Positions 7,887-17,306 of a DNA stretch of 39,150 nucleotides are shown here, one piece after another. This DNA comes from Flavimaricola sp. (GTDB lineage: Bacteria; Pseudomonadota; Alphaproteobacteria; Rhodobacterales; Rhodobacteraceae). Position 1 is the first letter of the stretch, and the number at the start of each line of letters is the position of its first letter. The DNA lies in NCBI GenBank assembly GCA_020629175.1, contig JAHDDU010000013.1:1-39150 (forward strand), given 5' to 3'. The translations under genes were made by a program, and so were the position numbers. A model generated the notes under the pieces. The model was not told the DNA's origin. It worked only from the letters and a program-made list of their open reading frames with translations, and made no database searches.

Positions 7887-9548
7887 ATGCTGCGCGCACT
7901 CGACATCCGCGACTTGCTGATCATTGATCACCTCGCCTTGGCGTTCCAGCCGGGGCTGAACGTGCTGACGGGTGAGACCGGGGCGGGCAAATCTATTTTG
8001 CTGGATAGTTTGGGGTTTGTGCTGGGTTGGCGTGGCAGGGCAGAATTGGTGCGCGCCGGTGCGGCCCAAGGCGAAGTCACCGCAACTTTTGATGTTCCAA
8101 TCGGGCACCCGGCACGCGCCATTCTGGATGAGGCTGGCATCGACGTAGAGGATGATGAAGTTATCCTGCGCCGGATCAACACGCCTGATGGGCGCAAAAC
8201 GGCATGGGTAAACTCGGTCCGCGTTTCGGGCGATATCCTGCGGCAACTGTCTGATCATCTTGTGGAATTGCATGGTCAGCAGGATGATCGGGGGCTTTTG
8301 AATCCGCGCGCGCATCGGGCGCTGTTGGATGAATTCGGTGGGCTTTCGGCCAAAGCCGCAGCAACGCGGAAGGCCTGGGCCGTGCAGCGTGAGGCGGCGA
8401 AGGCGCTGACCACAGCACAAGCGGCGTTGGCGGATCTGCAGGCGGAGGAAGATTTTCTGCGCCATGCGGTTGAGGAGTTCACCGCACTTGATCCTCAGCC
8501 CGGTGAGGATGCACAGCTCGACGCGGATCGTAGGATGATGCAGGGCGCTGAGCGGATTCAAGAGGACATCGCCAAAGCCCACGCTGCGCTGACCGGGCAG
8601 GGGGCAGAGGCGCAGGTCGCGGATGCGGTGCGTTGGCTGGACAGTTCCGCTGAAAGCGCGGGCGGTCATCTGGATGCCCCGCTTGAGGCGCTGGCCCGCG
8701 CGATGGACGCATTGGGCGAGGCGGAACAGGGGATCACGGCTTGTCTGGACGCGTTGAGTTTTGACGCCGGCGCATTGGAAATCACAGAGGAACGCCTGTT
8801 CGCCATTCGCGCATTGGCGCGCAAGCACAACGTTCAACCGGACCAATTGAGCAATCTGGGGGCCGAACTTGCCGGGCGGCTGGCCCGGCTCGACGCTTCG
8901 GCTGGTGACATCGGAGATTTGGAAGCCGCACTCGCGCAAGCCAAACAGGCCTATCAGGTTGCCGCGGACAAGCTTACTGAGGCGCGTCGCAAAGCAGGTG
9001 CAGCGCTAGCCAAAGCGATGTCAGCCGAACTCGCTCCGCTGAAAATGGAGCGCGCCGTTTTTTCTGTGGACGTGACAGTTGCGGATCCCGGTCCAGACGG
9101 GCAGGACGAGGTGACGTTTTGCGTCGCCACGAACCCCGGCGCACCATCGGGACCATTGAACAAGATCGCATCCGGCGGGGAGCTGAGCCGCTTTTTACTT
9201 GCGCTCAAGGTCTGTCTGACGCGCGATGCTCAGGGTCTGACGATGATCTTTGACGAGATCGATCGCGGCGTTGGCGGGGCGACAGCGAACGCCGTTGGCC
9301 GAAGGCTCGCTGATTTGGCGAGCGGTGGGCAGGTTCTGGTTGTCACGCATAGTCCGCAAGTTGCGGCCCTGGGCGGGCATCATTGGCGCGTCCAGAAATC
9401 TGTGAGCCGAAAAAACGGCGCTGAGGTCACGACATCGCAGGTTGTGCCGCTCAGCCCACCGGAACGCATTGATGAGGTCGCGCGCATGTTGTCGGGTGAT
9501 AGCATCACAGATGCGGCACGAGCCGCCGCAAAGGAACTACTCGGTTAG
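7887..9548 (+). CDS. recN: DNA repair protein RecN
   Basis: RecN is an SMC-like ATPase that acts on DNA ends in double-strand-break repair. The 553-residue product starts at ATG 7887 with TTGGGG upstream. Residues 29-36 (GETGAGKS) are Walker A. A long Ala/Glu/Leu-rich helical middle (about 150-370) corresponds to the short coiled-coil. The ABC signature segment SGGELSRFLLALK and Walker B LTMIFDEIDRGVGG are in the C-terminal lobe, followed by the VLVVTHSPQVAALGGHHW switch histidine region. Its last 12 bases overlap the end of a convergent small gene on the other strand. Confidence 0.96.
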   Translation: MLRALDIRDLLIIDHLALAFQPGLNVLTGETGAGKSILLDSLGFVLGWRGRAELVRAGAAQGEVTATFDVPIGHPARAILDEAGIDVEDDEVILRRINTPDGRKTAWVNSVRVSGDILRQLSDHLVELHGQQDDRGLLNPRAHRALLDEFGGLSAKAAATRKAWAVQREAAKALTTAQAALADLQAEEDFLRHAVEEFTALDPQPGEDAQLDADRRMMQGAERIQEDIAKAHAALTGQGAEAQVADAVRWLDSSAESAGGHLDAPLEALARAMDALGEAEQGITACLDALSFDAGALEITEERLFAIRALARKHNVQPDQLSNLGAELAGRLARLDASAGDIGDLEAALAQAKQAYQVAADKLTEARRKAGAALAKAMSAELAPLKMERAVFSVDVTVADPGPDGQDEVTFCVATNPGAPSGPLNKIASGGELSRFLLALKVCLTRDAQGLTMIFDEIDRGVGGATANAVGRRLADLASGGQVLVVTHSPQVAALGGHHWRVQKSVSRKNGAEVTTSQVVPLSPPERIDEVARMLSGDSITDAARAAAKELLG

Positions 9549-9728
9549 CTTGGTCATTTTGACAGTGTCGCTCAGCGTTTCGGTGACGACTGTGCAGTCG
9601 AAACGGCTAATGTATTGTCCTGCGAACACGCGTAGTTTTTGGCCGATCGCGACAATCTGAACATGTCCTCTCTGAGTAGCAATAAAAACGGCGAGGGGAT
9701 GATCGGGCCCATTGGAAACTTGGACCAT
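9537..9728 (-). CDS. Small protein of unknown function with strong ribosome site
   Basis: The 63-residue product beginning MVQVSNGPDHPLAVFIAT is not recognised. The ATG at 9728 (read on the minus strand) is preceded by GAGGAGGTGA, a nearly perfect anti-16S match, at good spacing. The same frame continues upstream without a stop to a TTG at 9791, which has its own perfect AAGGAGGTGA (9799-9808) and would give an 84-residue form. No signal peptide or membrane helix is seen; the sequence alternates hydrophobic and polar residues like a small beta-rich fold. It ends 12 bases inside the 3' end of recN. The double ribosome site is the main evidence that this is a real gene. Confidence 0.5.
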   Translation of the reverse strand: MVQVSNGPDHPLAVFIATQRGHVQIVAIGQKLRVFAGQYISRFDCTVVTETLSDTVKMTKLTE

Positions 9729-9902
9729 GTTCACCTCCTCGCCGTATCTTCCGGGAAATAATCCGGTCCATACTCTAAAATGATCGAACAAAGGCCACTC
9801 ACCTCCTTTATCCGATTGGATCTATGTAATTTTGTGCCTCGCGGCGGGTCAAAACCGAACGTGTTAATGTCTTTACGTTAGGTCGCCCTAAGTTAGCTGT
9901 CA

Positions 9903-9948
9903 TACCCCAGATGGGGTAAAACTGCATATTATTTGACTATGAGGTCAA
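9903..9948. promoter_or_regulatory. Two inverted repeats upstream of the small minus-strand gene
   Basis: TACCCC-AGAT-GGGGTA (9903-9918) and TTGAC-TATGAG-GTCAA (9933-9948) are perfect inverted repeats in the 208-base AT-richer gap between the small gene's upstream start and the end of the LuxR/hydrolase gene. Neither is followed by a T-run in either direction, so operator sites for the small gene are more likely than terminators. No regulator is identified. Confidence 0.35.
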
Positions 9949-9999
9949 GAAAATTGCGTGAAAATTCATACCGCTAGCTCATTGCTCGCAGGATTTGTC

Positions 10000-11781
10000 T
10001 CAATTTTTGAGTTGGTCAAGGAGGTCCAGCACCTCACGCCACTTCAAAAAGAACAGCAATTGCCCCGCGTCAGGATACACGTGAAAATTGATCCACGGGT
10101 GATCCCGCTGGAAATCGTCGAGCGTTCCAGGCGGCACCTGCGGATCTTGCAGGCCGTTGAAAAAGTGGATGTCGATTGTGCCTGCCATGGCCGCCTGCCG
10201 CAGTGCGGCCACCTCTTCGGCCCAGTCGCTCGTCTCATGTGCAATGACCTCGCGCGCAAATGCGTCATGCGCTGAATGGGTCTCGGACAAGGCCACTTCA
10301 GATCCGCACACGATGGCCTCAAACACCTCTGGAATTTCAAAAGTCGCAATATCGGCAGGGGATTTTCCGTAGACGGCATGAATGAAACCGCGCTTGCCCA
10401 ACCGGTTGGCCAACGCAAACCCGGCTTTGACCATGAAGGGCAGAAGGTGCGGTGTATACCGCGCCCCGGCGAGGATGAACCGGTGCCATTTGTCCATTCG
10501 CTCATACTGCTCGGGCCGGGTAAGCGGCAGAACGCCAGAACAGCAGATCAGAGCAGAGACCCGCTCTGGGTAGGCCGCATGAAGCGATGTCGCAAAGAAC
10601 GAGTCCGCGCCAAGGGTCAGGATGGGGGCTTTGGCGATCCCCAGATGATCGAGGAGGGCCACCATATCTTCGACAATCTGTGCTGTGTAGGGCGCGCGTT
10701 TGGGCACCGGGTCTGAGGCACCATATCCCGGCCTGACCGGGACCACGATCTGCAGACCTCGACGGGCAGCGTCTGCCTCGGCGCTCGCGGGCCACCTGAC
10801 CAGCCCATAGTCGAGCGGAAAGTAAAAGACCGGCCGCCCGTTCGGATTGCCGAGGATAAGGAAGTCCAGCCGCCGACCGTCGGGCAGGCGCATCGTTTGA
10901 AACGGCCGTTGCTCCAGCGTGGCAAAGCCGATGGATGTGTCTGAAAGTTCTTGTGCTGCGCCATCGGTGTAGCTGGCCATATCCATTGTTGAGAGCGTGA
11001 GACGCACCAACTCGGCCTGGGACCGGGTCTCGGTCTTGGACAAAATGGATTTCACCTGAGCCCGGATCGTCTCGATACTGCGGCTGCGCTGTTCCGCGAT
11101 GTCAGAGAGGGCGTGCCCCTCAGCCAACGCGCGGGTGACATCCACTTCTGCTTTGGTCAGATCGAAGGCCTCGCGCAACATTTCAGTAAAGCCATGCGGC
11201 CATCCCAATTCGGAGGCGAGCACGACCACGAAGGCAGGGGCGGCGGGCGGGCGGACCAGTCGCAGATGCATCAGGATCACACGGTCCGCCAACGCCGACC
11301 GGACCCGCATGACTTGTGGTTCGGCCGAATTGCCAAGCAGCATCGTCTTGATCTGTTGTGCGAGGATGTCTGCCTCACCCGGGCCAAGAGCCAAGCGCCG
11401 CACAGAGGCGCCGGGTGCGATACCCAGAGCGACTGAGGCCGCGGTGTTGACGTGACTGATCACAAGGCCCGCATCGACGATCATGCCAGCGGCGCGGTCG
11501 ATGCTTTTGAGCAGGACCTGGGGGTCGGTCTGATCGCTTTTGGGATCCGAGATGACGTGAGACAGCATGCGGTCCGCCCGCCGGAAATGCCCCTCAAAAC
11601 TCGACAGCCCCAAAGATGGGTTGGCATCGGCGTTGGCTGTCGCGCGGCGGGGCGCAATCAACGCCTCCCAATGGTCCAGCAACGTCTCGTAGCGCGTTGG
11701 ATCGACGGCGACATCGTACAGGTGATCAATAATCTCATCTTCGGATGATTGATCCGCTGGCGGCGTTTCATCCCTTTGCAT
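10000..11781 (-). CDS. LuxR-type regulator fused to a degenerate alpha/beta-hydrolase domain
   Basis: This 593-residue protein joins three parts. Residues about 85-195 resemble a PAS-like sensor. Residues about 204-264 form a LuxR/GerE helix-turn-helix (LTKAEVDVTRALAEGHALSDIAEQ... then ETIRAQVKSILSKT). Residues about 300-593 are an alpha/beta-hydrolase fold with VVPVRPGYGASDP and AAYPERVSALICCSG. The catalytic machinery looks broken: the usual HG oxyanion motif is FPLDYG, the nucleophile elbow is GADSFFA rather than GxSxG, and the catalytic histidine position reads DAGQLLF (Gln574, codon CAA at 10060-10062). A likely role is ligand-responsive transcription control with the hydrolase fold as receptor; this is inference. 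The start has a GGGGGGGAGAG ribosome site. Confidence 0.8.
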   Translation of the reverse strand: MQRDETPPADQSSEDEIIDHLYDVAVDPTRYETLLDHWEALIAPRRATANADANPSLGLSSFEGHFRRADRMLSHVISDPKSDQTDPQVLLKSIDRAAGMIVDAGLVISHVNTAASVALGIAPGASVRRLALGPGEADILAQQIKTMLLGNSAEPQVMRVRSALADRVILMHLRLVRPPAAPAFVVVLASELGWPHGFTEMLREAFDLTKAEVDVTRALAEGHALSDIAEQRSRSIETIRAQVKSILSKTETRSQAELVRLTLSTMDMASYTDGAAQELSDTSIGFATLEQRPFQTMRLPDGRRLDFLILGNPNGRPVFYFPLDYGLVRWPASAEADAARRGLQIVVPVRPGYGASDPVPKRAPYTAQIVEDMVALLDHLGIAKAPILTLGADSFFATSLHAAYPERVSALICCSGVLPLTRPEQYERMDKWHRFILAGARYTPHLLPFMVKAGFALANRLGKRGFIHAVYGKSPADIATFEIPEVFEAIVCGSEVALSETHSAHDAFAREVIAHETSDWAEEVAALRQAAMAGTIDIHFFNGLQDPQVPPGTLDDFQRDHPWINFHVYPDAGQLLFFLKWREVLDLLDQLKN

Positions 11782-11824
11782 ACGTCACTCTCCCCCCCAA
11801 AAGAGATGTTCTTGACCAAACGGT

Positions 11825-11854
11825 AAGAAAAAATCCTGGCTTTGGCGAGTCAGG
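11825..11854 (-). terminator. Probable intrinsic terminator after the D-lactate dehydrogenase-like gene
   Basis: Read on the minus strand, CCTGACT...AGCCAGG forms an imperfect stem followed by ATTTTTTCTT. It lies about 100 bases after the flavoenzyme stop. A separate perfect palindrome AATGAG-G-CTCATT (11924-11936) sits only 15 bases after that stop and may add structure to the transcript end. Confidence 0.45.
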
Positions 11855-11950
11855 AGGGCCCTACCTTTGACCCAGCGGGTGGAAAGGGGGCAAAACAACA
11901 AGATTTGCGTCAATTTTGGAAACAATGAGGCTCATTAAGGGCCCATTGTC

Positions 11951-13324
11951 TTAGTTTTGGCGAACCACCTTGCCGGGGTTGAGGATATTGTTCGGGTCCA
12001 TGGCCCGTTTAATCTGGCCCATCACGTCCCAACCTGCGCCGTGTTCACGGGCCATGTGATCGAGTTTGCCCATTCCGACACCGTGTTCCCCCGTGACGGT
12101 TCCCCCCAGCGACAGCGCACGGTCGGCCATGCGATTGGCAAGGTCTTTGGCCGCGCGACGCTCATCGGCATTGGCCGGATCGATGAGGAGGATAGCGTGA
12201 AAATTCCCGTCCCCGACATGGCCAAGGATCGGGCCCGTGATGGGGCTATCCGCGATGTCCGCTTGGGTCGCGGACACGGCCTCGGCCAATCGTGACAATG
12301 GCACACAGACGTCAGTGACAATCGCTGTTGCTCCAGGGCGGGAGGCGAGGATCGACCAATAGGCTTTGTGCCGCATGGCCCAAAGCCTGTTACGATCTTC
12401 GGATTTTGTCGCCCAGTCAAAGCCTGTGGCACCGTTGTCCTCTGCGATCGACTTAAACAGTTCCGCTTCTTCGGAGACCGCTGTCTCAGAGCCATGAAAT
12501 TCGACGAGGAGATGCGGCTGTGACGGAAAGCTGAAGCCGCTGGCCGTATTGACCGCAGCAACCGTGGCCGGGTCCACAAACTCTATGCGCGCCATTGGTA
12601 CGCCAGAGCCGATGGTTTCGACCACCGCCTGTACAGCGGCATCCATCGTCTCAAACGCGCAGACGGCGGCAGACACCGCCGCAGGCTGGCCGTGAAGTTG
12701 AAGCGTCAGCTCGGTGACCAGGGCCAAAGTGCCCTCACTGCCCACCATTAGGCCCGTCAGGTCATACCCCGCGCTGGACTTGCGGGCCTGTGTTCCAGTG
12801 CGCGTGACGCGCCCATCGGCCAGTACCACTTCCAGAGCCCGCACGTTGTCACGCATGGTGCCATAGCGCACCGCCGTCGTACCGCTGGCCCGTGTCATCG
12901 CCATGCCGCCCACCGTCGCATTTGCGCCCGGATCCACGGGAAAGAACAGCCCCGTCGCACGCAGTTCTTCGTTCAATGCCTCGCGTGTGATACCGGGCTG
13001 CACGCGCACCGACATATCCTCGGCATTGATCTCGATCACCTGTGCCATCTGGGCAAAGTTCACCACGATGCCGCCCCGCACGGCGAGGGCATGTCCCTCC
13101 AGCGACGTGCCAGCCCCCCAGCCAATGATCGGGCAGAGTTCTTCGTTGCAAATGGTGACGAGGGCTGCGACTTCGTCTGTCGACACAGGCCACACCACGG
13201 CGTCTGGCGGGGTCTCGGCGAAATGCGTCTCGGACTGTCCATGCGCCGTCAGATCGGCGGCACGCAGGCTCAACCGATCACGAAACATCGGTTTCAGCCG
13301 GGATATTGCGTCTTCAATGCCCAT
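11951..13324 (-). CDS. FAD-binding oxidoreductase, D-lactate dehydrogenase (cytochrome)/GlcD-like
   Basis: A member of the PCMH-type flavoprotein family that oxidises 2-hydroxy acids. The ATG at 13324 gives 457 residues, the usual length for LDHD-type enzymes; a longer frame reaches 13462 but would overlap the divergent gene. The FAD domain has the PIIGWGAGTSLEGHALA phosphate-binding loop, the DPGANATVGGMAMTRASG motif and LMVGSEGTLALVTE. The C-terminal domain has GHVGDGNFHAILL (metal-binding histidines) and the family-end motif GGTVTGEHGVGMGK. D-lactate is the most likely substrate, but glycolate or D-2-hydroxyglutarate cannot be excluded. It faces away from the ClC gene across 81 bases. Confidence 0.85.
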   Translation of the reverse strand: MGIEDAISRLKPMFRDRLSLRAADLTAHGQSETHFAETPPDAVVWPVSTDEVAALVTICNEELCPIIGWGAGTSLEGHALAVRGGIVVNFAQMAQVIEINAEDMSVRVQPGITREALNEELRATGLFFPVDPGANATVGGMAMTRASGTTAVRYGTMRDNVRALEVVLADGRVTRTGTQARKSSAGYDLTGLMVGSEGTLALVTELTLQLHGQPAAVSAAVCAFETMDAAVQAVVETIGSGVPMARIEFVDPATVAAVNTASGFSFPSQPHLLVEFHGSETAVSEEAELFKSIAEDNGATGFDWATKSEDRNRLWAMRHKAYWSILASRPGATAIVTDVCVPLSRLAEAVSATQADIADSPITGPILGHVGDGNFHAILLIDPANADERRAAKDLANRMADRALSLGGTVTGEHGVGMGKLDHMAREHGAGWDVMGQIKRAMDPNNILNPGKVVRQN

Positions 13325-13405
13325 ATGCCTTGCCCTTGGTCGCTGTGTTGCCCACAAAGTAGCTAAGGCACGAGGACAGTGCCACCCATCACCTGAGTAC
13401 GCGCC

Positions 13406-15076
13406 GTGTCTGACCCGTCCCAGCCGAATGAGCCTACGTCTCGCTTTATGCGGCAATGGCATGTGTTGCGGGATAAGGGGCCGGATGAAGTTCAGTTCTG
13501 GTTTATTGCCTTGCTGGTGGGGATCGCCGCAGGCTCAGCTGCCGTCGGGTTCCGGTTTGCCGTCGAGGGCTTGCAGTCGTTCGTTTATGGTACCGATGAT
13601 GTGGCGCAGCTTCACAGCTTTGCCGCGTCGCTCGATTGGTATTGGGTTTTGCTGATCCCGGTTTGTGGCGGGTTGGTTGTTGGGTTGCTCTTGCATCATT
13701 TCACCGATGACGCGCGCGTCAAATCCGTGGCCGAGGTTATCGAAGGGGCCGCGTTGAATGAGGGCCGGGTGCAGCGCAAACAGGGGCTGATCTCAAGCCT
13801 TGCGAGCATGATTACCCTATCGACTGGCGGCTCCTCCGGCCGCGAAGGGCCTGTGGTTCACCTGGCCGGGGTCATGTCGTCTTATGTAGCGCGCTGGATC
13901 AATGCAGATGGCATTCATGGCCGCGATCTCTTGGGGTGCGCCGTGGCCGCCGCAGTCTCTGCGAGCTTTAACGCCCCCATCGCGGGTGCGCTATTCGCGC
14001 TGGAGGTCGTGCTGCGCCATTTTGCCGTGCACGCTTTCGCGCCCATCGCCATCGCCAGCGTGGCGGGCACTGTGATCAACCGGCTGGCGTTTGGGGATAT
14101 CACCGAGTTCACATTGCCCGCTCAGACCATGCTGGCCTTTTATCAAGAGCTTCCCGCGTTTCTGATCCTCGGACTTCTGTGCGGCGTCATCGGGGTGGTA
14201 CTGATGCGCTCAATCTTCCTTGCGGACGATTGGGCCACATCGGTCCAGGCCCGCACCGGGCTGCCAAGATGGGCGCGCCCCGCCTGCGCCGGGCTCCTTT
14301 TGGGCTGCATCGCGATCTTTTATCCGCACATCATCGGTGTGGGATATGAAACGACGTCCAATGCCCTCAATGGGGGGATGCTTGCGCATGAGGCCATCGT
14401 TTTCGTCATTCTTAAAGTCATTGCTGTGGCCATCACCATGGGCGGGCGCATGGGCGGTGGCGTGTTTTCACCCTCCCTCATGGTGGGCGCGCTTACGGGG
14501 CTGGCCTTTGGCCTGATTGCCACAGCGGTCTTTCCAAGTGTGTCTGGCGATGGAACGCTTTACGCGCTGGCAGGAATGGGTGGTGTTGCCGCCGCTGTCC
14601 TGGGTGCCCCTATTTCAACGACGCTGATCGTGTTTGAGTTGACGGGTGACTGGCAGACGGGCCTTGCAGTGATGGTCACGGTTTCCCTCTCTTCTGCTGT
14701 CGCCAGCCGGTTGGTACACCGCTCATTCTTTCTGACACAGCTGGAGAGGCGCGGCATTCACCTCGCCGCTGGACCGCAGGCCTGGCTTTTGGGGACGTTT
14801 CAGGTGCAAACGATCATGCGCGCTGCCGGTGCGCCGCGCGCAGCACCTGAGGCCGAGTGTCAGGAGATGGTGATGGCGGGCACGTGGCTCGCGACCGATG
14901 CCACGCTCGAGACCGCGATGCCGATCTTTGAGAAAACCAACGCGCAATTCATCCCCGTCGCCCATTTCCCCGAAGGTGACGCCCCGCCCGAGGTTTGGGG
15001 CGCGCTATTTCAGGTCGACGCACTCAAAGCGCTTAACCGCGCCATGGCGATGACGGCTGCGGAAGAACATTCATAA
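13406..15076 (+). CDS. ClC-family chloride channel/antiporter
   Basis: An inner-membrane protein of the voltage-gated chloride channel family, which moves chloride or exchanges it for protons. It has 556 residues and about ten or more membrane helices. The GGSSGREGPVVHLAG motif (residues 141-155) carries the gating glutamate, and GGGVFSPSLMVGALTG in the second half is the other anion-binding loop. The first selectivity motif reads VKSVAEVIEG rather than GSGIPE, a variant known in some bacterial members. The C-terminal 100 residues beyond the last helix resemble a single reduced CBS-like unit. The GTG start has a weak ribosome site; an in-frame ATG at 13448 is an alternative. Confidence 0.88.
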   Translation: MSDPSQPNEPTSRFMRQWHVLRDKGPDEVQFWFIALLVGIAAGSAAVGFRFAVEGLQSFVYGTDDVAQLHSFAASLDWYWVLLIPVCGGLVVGLLLHHFTDDARVKSVAEVIEGAALNEGRVQRKQGLISSLASMITLSTGGSSGREGPVVHLAGVMSSYVARWINADGIHGRDLLGCAVAAAVSASFNAPIAGALFALEVVLRHFAVHAFAPIAIASVAGTVINRLAFGDITEFTLPAQTMLAFYQELPAFLILGLLCGVIGVVLMRSIFLADDWATSVQARTGLPRWARPACAGLLLGCIAIFYPHIIGVGYETTSNALNGGMLAHEAIVFVILKVIAVAITMGGRMGGGVFSPSLMVGALTGLAFGLIATAVFPSVSGDGTLYALAGMGGVAAAVLGAPISTTLIVFELTGDWQTGLAVMVTVSLSSAVASRLVHRSFFLTQLERRGIHLAAGPQAWLLGTFQVQTIMRAAGAPRAAPEAECQEMVMAGTWLATDATLETAMPIFEKTNAQFIPVAHFPEGDAPPEVWGALFQVDALKALNRAMAMTAAEEHS

Positions 15077-15080
15077 GGGA

Positions 15081-15422
15081 TCAGATCTCTTCGACTGAGA
15101 CCTTTGTGGTGTAAAAAGCAAGGTAGCCCGCAATTGCTTCGACGCCGGGCAGGGGGTTTTCATAGGACCAAGCGGCATCTTTGATCGGCCCGCTTTTCGC
15201 GACGATAGAGTAATACGTGGCCGTCCCTTTGTGTGGGCAGCTGGATGTTGTGTCAGACGGGTCCAAGAAGGCTGCGGCAAAGTCCTCGCGCGGGAAATAA
15301 ATGACCGGCGGCAAATTGCCTTCTGTCAGCTCCAGCGCGGATTTCGTCTCGGCGAGGACGGCACCTCCTGCACGGACGGTCCATGTGCCGCCGGCTGGGC
15401 GGATTTTGATATGGTCTGACAT
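15081..15422 (-). CDS. DUF427 family protein
   Basis: A 113-residue protein of the DUF427 family, a small beta-rich fold of unknown biochemical role. The family signature is present: [15 protein letters not shown], then [11 protein letters not shown], then [12 protein letters not shown] (Cys62 region), and the [21 protein letters not shown] end. GAGGGG before the ATG supports the start. It is convergent with the ClC gene, only four bases from its stop. No partner or pathway is suggested by the neighbours. Confidence 0.88.
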   Translation of the reverse strand: MSDHIKIRPAGGTWTVRAGGAVLAETKSALELTEGNLPPVIYFPREDFAAAFLDPSDTTSSCPHKGTATYYSIVAKSGPIKDAAWSYENPLPGVEAIAGYLAFYTTKVSVEEI

Positions 15423-15488
15423 GTTGGGGCCCCTCGTTCATTTTGTTCCGCTAAGGTAGCAGGAAACGTGCAGATGCCCACCCTTGGA

Positions 15489-17279
15489 CTAGAGTTCAGT
15501 GCACGCCGCTTGCAACCAATCCAACGCATCACCGTCCACGAGGGGGCTAACCTTATCGAGAACCTCTGCATGATAGGCATTGAGCCAGCCGCGCTCAGTG
15601 CTTGTCAGCTGTGAGACATCGATCAAACGGCGGTCCATCGGCACCCAGGTGAGTGTCTCAAAATCGTACATGGGACGGTCATCTGCGCCTGTGATGTCGC
15701 CTGCAACCTTCGTCGCGATCAGGTTTTCGATGCGGATGCCAAACTCCCCTTCGCGGTAATACCCGGGCTCGTTTGAGAGGATCATGCCGGGCTCCAACGG
15801 CACCATATTTCGACGGGAAATGCCCTGCGGCCCCTCGTGCACCGAAAGATAGGCCCCTACGCCGTGACCGGTTCCGTGATCATAGTCCCGTCCCATCTGC
15901 CAGAGCGGTGTGCGAGCCAAAGCATCCAGATCGCGGCCGGCAACGCCCTTGGGAAACCGCGCCATGCTCACGGCAATCATGCCGCGCAAGACGGCGGTGT
16001 AGCTGGTGATTGCGTCTTTGGGGGGCGTGCCAATGGCAATTGTGCGGGTGATGTCTGTCGTGCCGTCGAGGTATTGGCCGCCGGAATCGACAAGCAGCAG
16101 CGCGCCAGGGGTAACCGGCGCATTGGTCTCCTCAGTCACGCGGTAATGCACGATAGCGCCATGCGCGCCCGCGCCGCAGATCGTCTCAAAGCTCACATCC
16201 AGCAGGGCATTCGTCTCGCGCCGAAACCCTTCGAGCCGCTTGACCACATCAATCTCGGTCAGCCCGCCATGGGGCGCGGTTGCGTCGAGCCACGCCAGAA
16301 ACCGCACCATGGCTGCCGCATCGCGCAGATGTGCGGCCCGGCTGCCCGCCAGCTCGGTCTCATTCTTGCAGGCTTTGGGCAGGGCGCAGGGATCCGGGCC
16401 TTCGACGATGTCGATGCCTGCGGCCTCCAAAGTCTCTTGGACGATGTATGGCAACGTGGCCGCGTGCACCTGAACCGGGCCAGAGCCTTTGGCGATGTGA
16501 TCGAGAAACGAACCGATCTGATGCACGTGCACCTCTGACCCAAGATGATCTGCCAGAGCGTCTGCCTTTCCCGCAAGCGCGAAGAGATCAACGGTGCCGT
16601 CCCGGTGCACCTGTGCAAAGGCCTGCGGGACAGGATTGCGCTCAATATCACGGCCCCGGATGTTGAGCAGCCATGCGATACTGTCAGGGGAGGTGAGGAT
16701 CGCGCTGTCCGCCTTGAGCGCGGCGCCGATCCGGGCACGTTTGGCGTCATGCGTCTCACCCGCGTATGCGGTCGCATAGCTGACAAAGGGCGCGTCCGGG
16801 CGGGCAGGGCGATCGGTCCATATCTGATCCACGAGGTTTTCGCCGGGTGATAGTTCAATCGTTGTCCCGTTGAGCTTTTCTCGCAGCTCCTTAACAGCGC
16901 CTGAGGTGTGCAGCCACGGGTCAAACCGGACCTTCCCGCCCGATGGCAAAGCAGCGCGAAGCCAATCGGCCAAGCTCGTCTCGGGCCAGTCGACAGGCTT
17001 AAAAACGTCAGCCACTTGATCCCGGACTTGCACGCGGTAGCGGCCATCAACGAAAACCGCCGCCTGATCCGGCAGCACGACAGCAAACCCCGCCGAACCG
17101 GTGAAGCCCGTCAGCCAGGCCAGACGCGCATCAGCGGGGGCCACATATTCGCCCTGCCATGCGTCTTGTCGCGGGACGAGAAAAGCATCAACGCCCGCCG
17201 TTTTCATGGCACGCCGCAAAGCTGCGAGCCTTGGCGGCCCCTGATCGGGATGGGTTTCGCTGCCAAAGGTCTGGAACAT
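15489..17279 (-). CDS. pepP: Xaa-Pro aminopeptidase, M24B family
   Basis: A cytoplasmic metallopeptidase that removes N-terminal residues preceding proline. At 596 residues it is the long form with two creatinase-like N-terminal domains followed by the pita-bread catalytic domain. Metal ligands are seen in VDSGGQYLDGTTDITRT (two Asp, about residue 395-406), GTGHGVGAYLSVHEG (His, about 465), NEPGYY (Glu, about 504) and IRIENL (Glu). The start has GGAGAC upstream. It begins 27 bases after cobT ends on the same strand, so the two are probably co-transcribed, though no functional link is evident. Confidence 0.92.
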   Translation of the reverse strand: MFQTFGSETHPDQGPPRLAALRRAMKTAGVDAFLVPRQDAWQGEYVAPADARLAWLTGFTGSAGFAVVLPDQAAVFVDGRYRVQVRDQVADVFKPVDWPETSLADWLRAALPSGGKVRFDPWLHTSGAVKELREKLNGTTIELSPGENLVDQIWTDRPARPDAPFVSYATAYAGETHDAKRARIGAALKADSAILTSPDSIAWLLNIRGRDIERNPVPQAFAQVHRDGTVDLFALAGKADALADHLGSEVHVHQIGSFLDHIAKGSGPVQVHAATLPYIVQETLEAAGIDIVEGPDPCALPKACKNETELAGSRAAHLRDAAAMVRFLAWLDATAPHGGLTEIDVVKRLEGFRRETNALLDVSFETICGAGAHGAIVHYRVTEETNAPVTPGALLLVDSGGQYLDGTTDITRTIAIGTPPKDAITSYTAVLRGMIAVSMARFPKGVAGRDLDALARTPLWQMGRDYDHGTGHGVGAYLSVHEGPQGISRRNMVPLEPGMILSNEPGYYREGEFGIRIENLIATKVAGDITGADDRPMYDFETLTWVPMDRRLIDVSQLTSTERGWLNAYHAEVLDKVSPLVDGDALDWLQAACTEL

Positions 17280-17306
17280 GATGTCTCCGAATTTCCGGGC
17301 CGGACG

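Noticed and set aside
9870..9900. TTAA-containing stretch resembling a CtrA site
   Set aside because: The second half-site does not fall at the required seven-base spacing.
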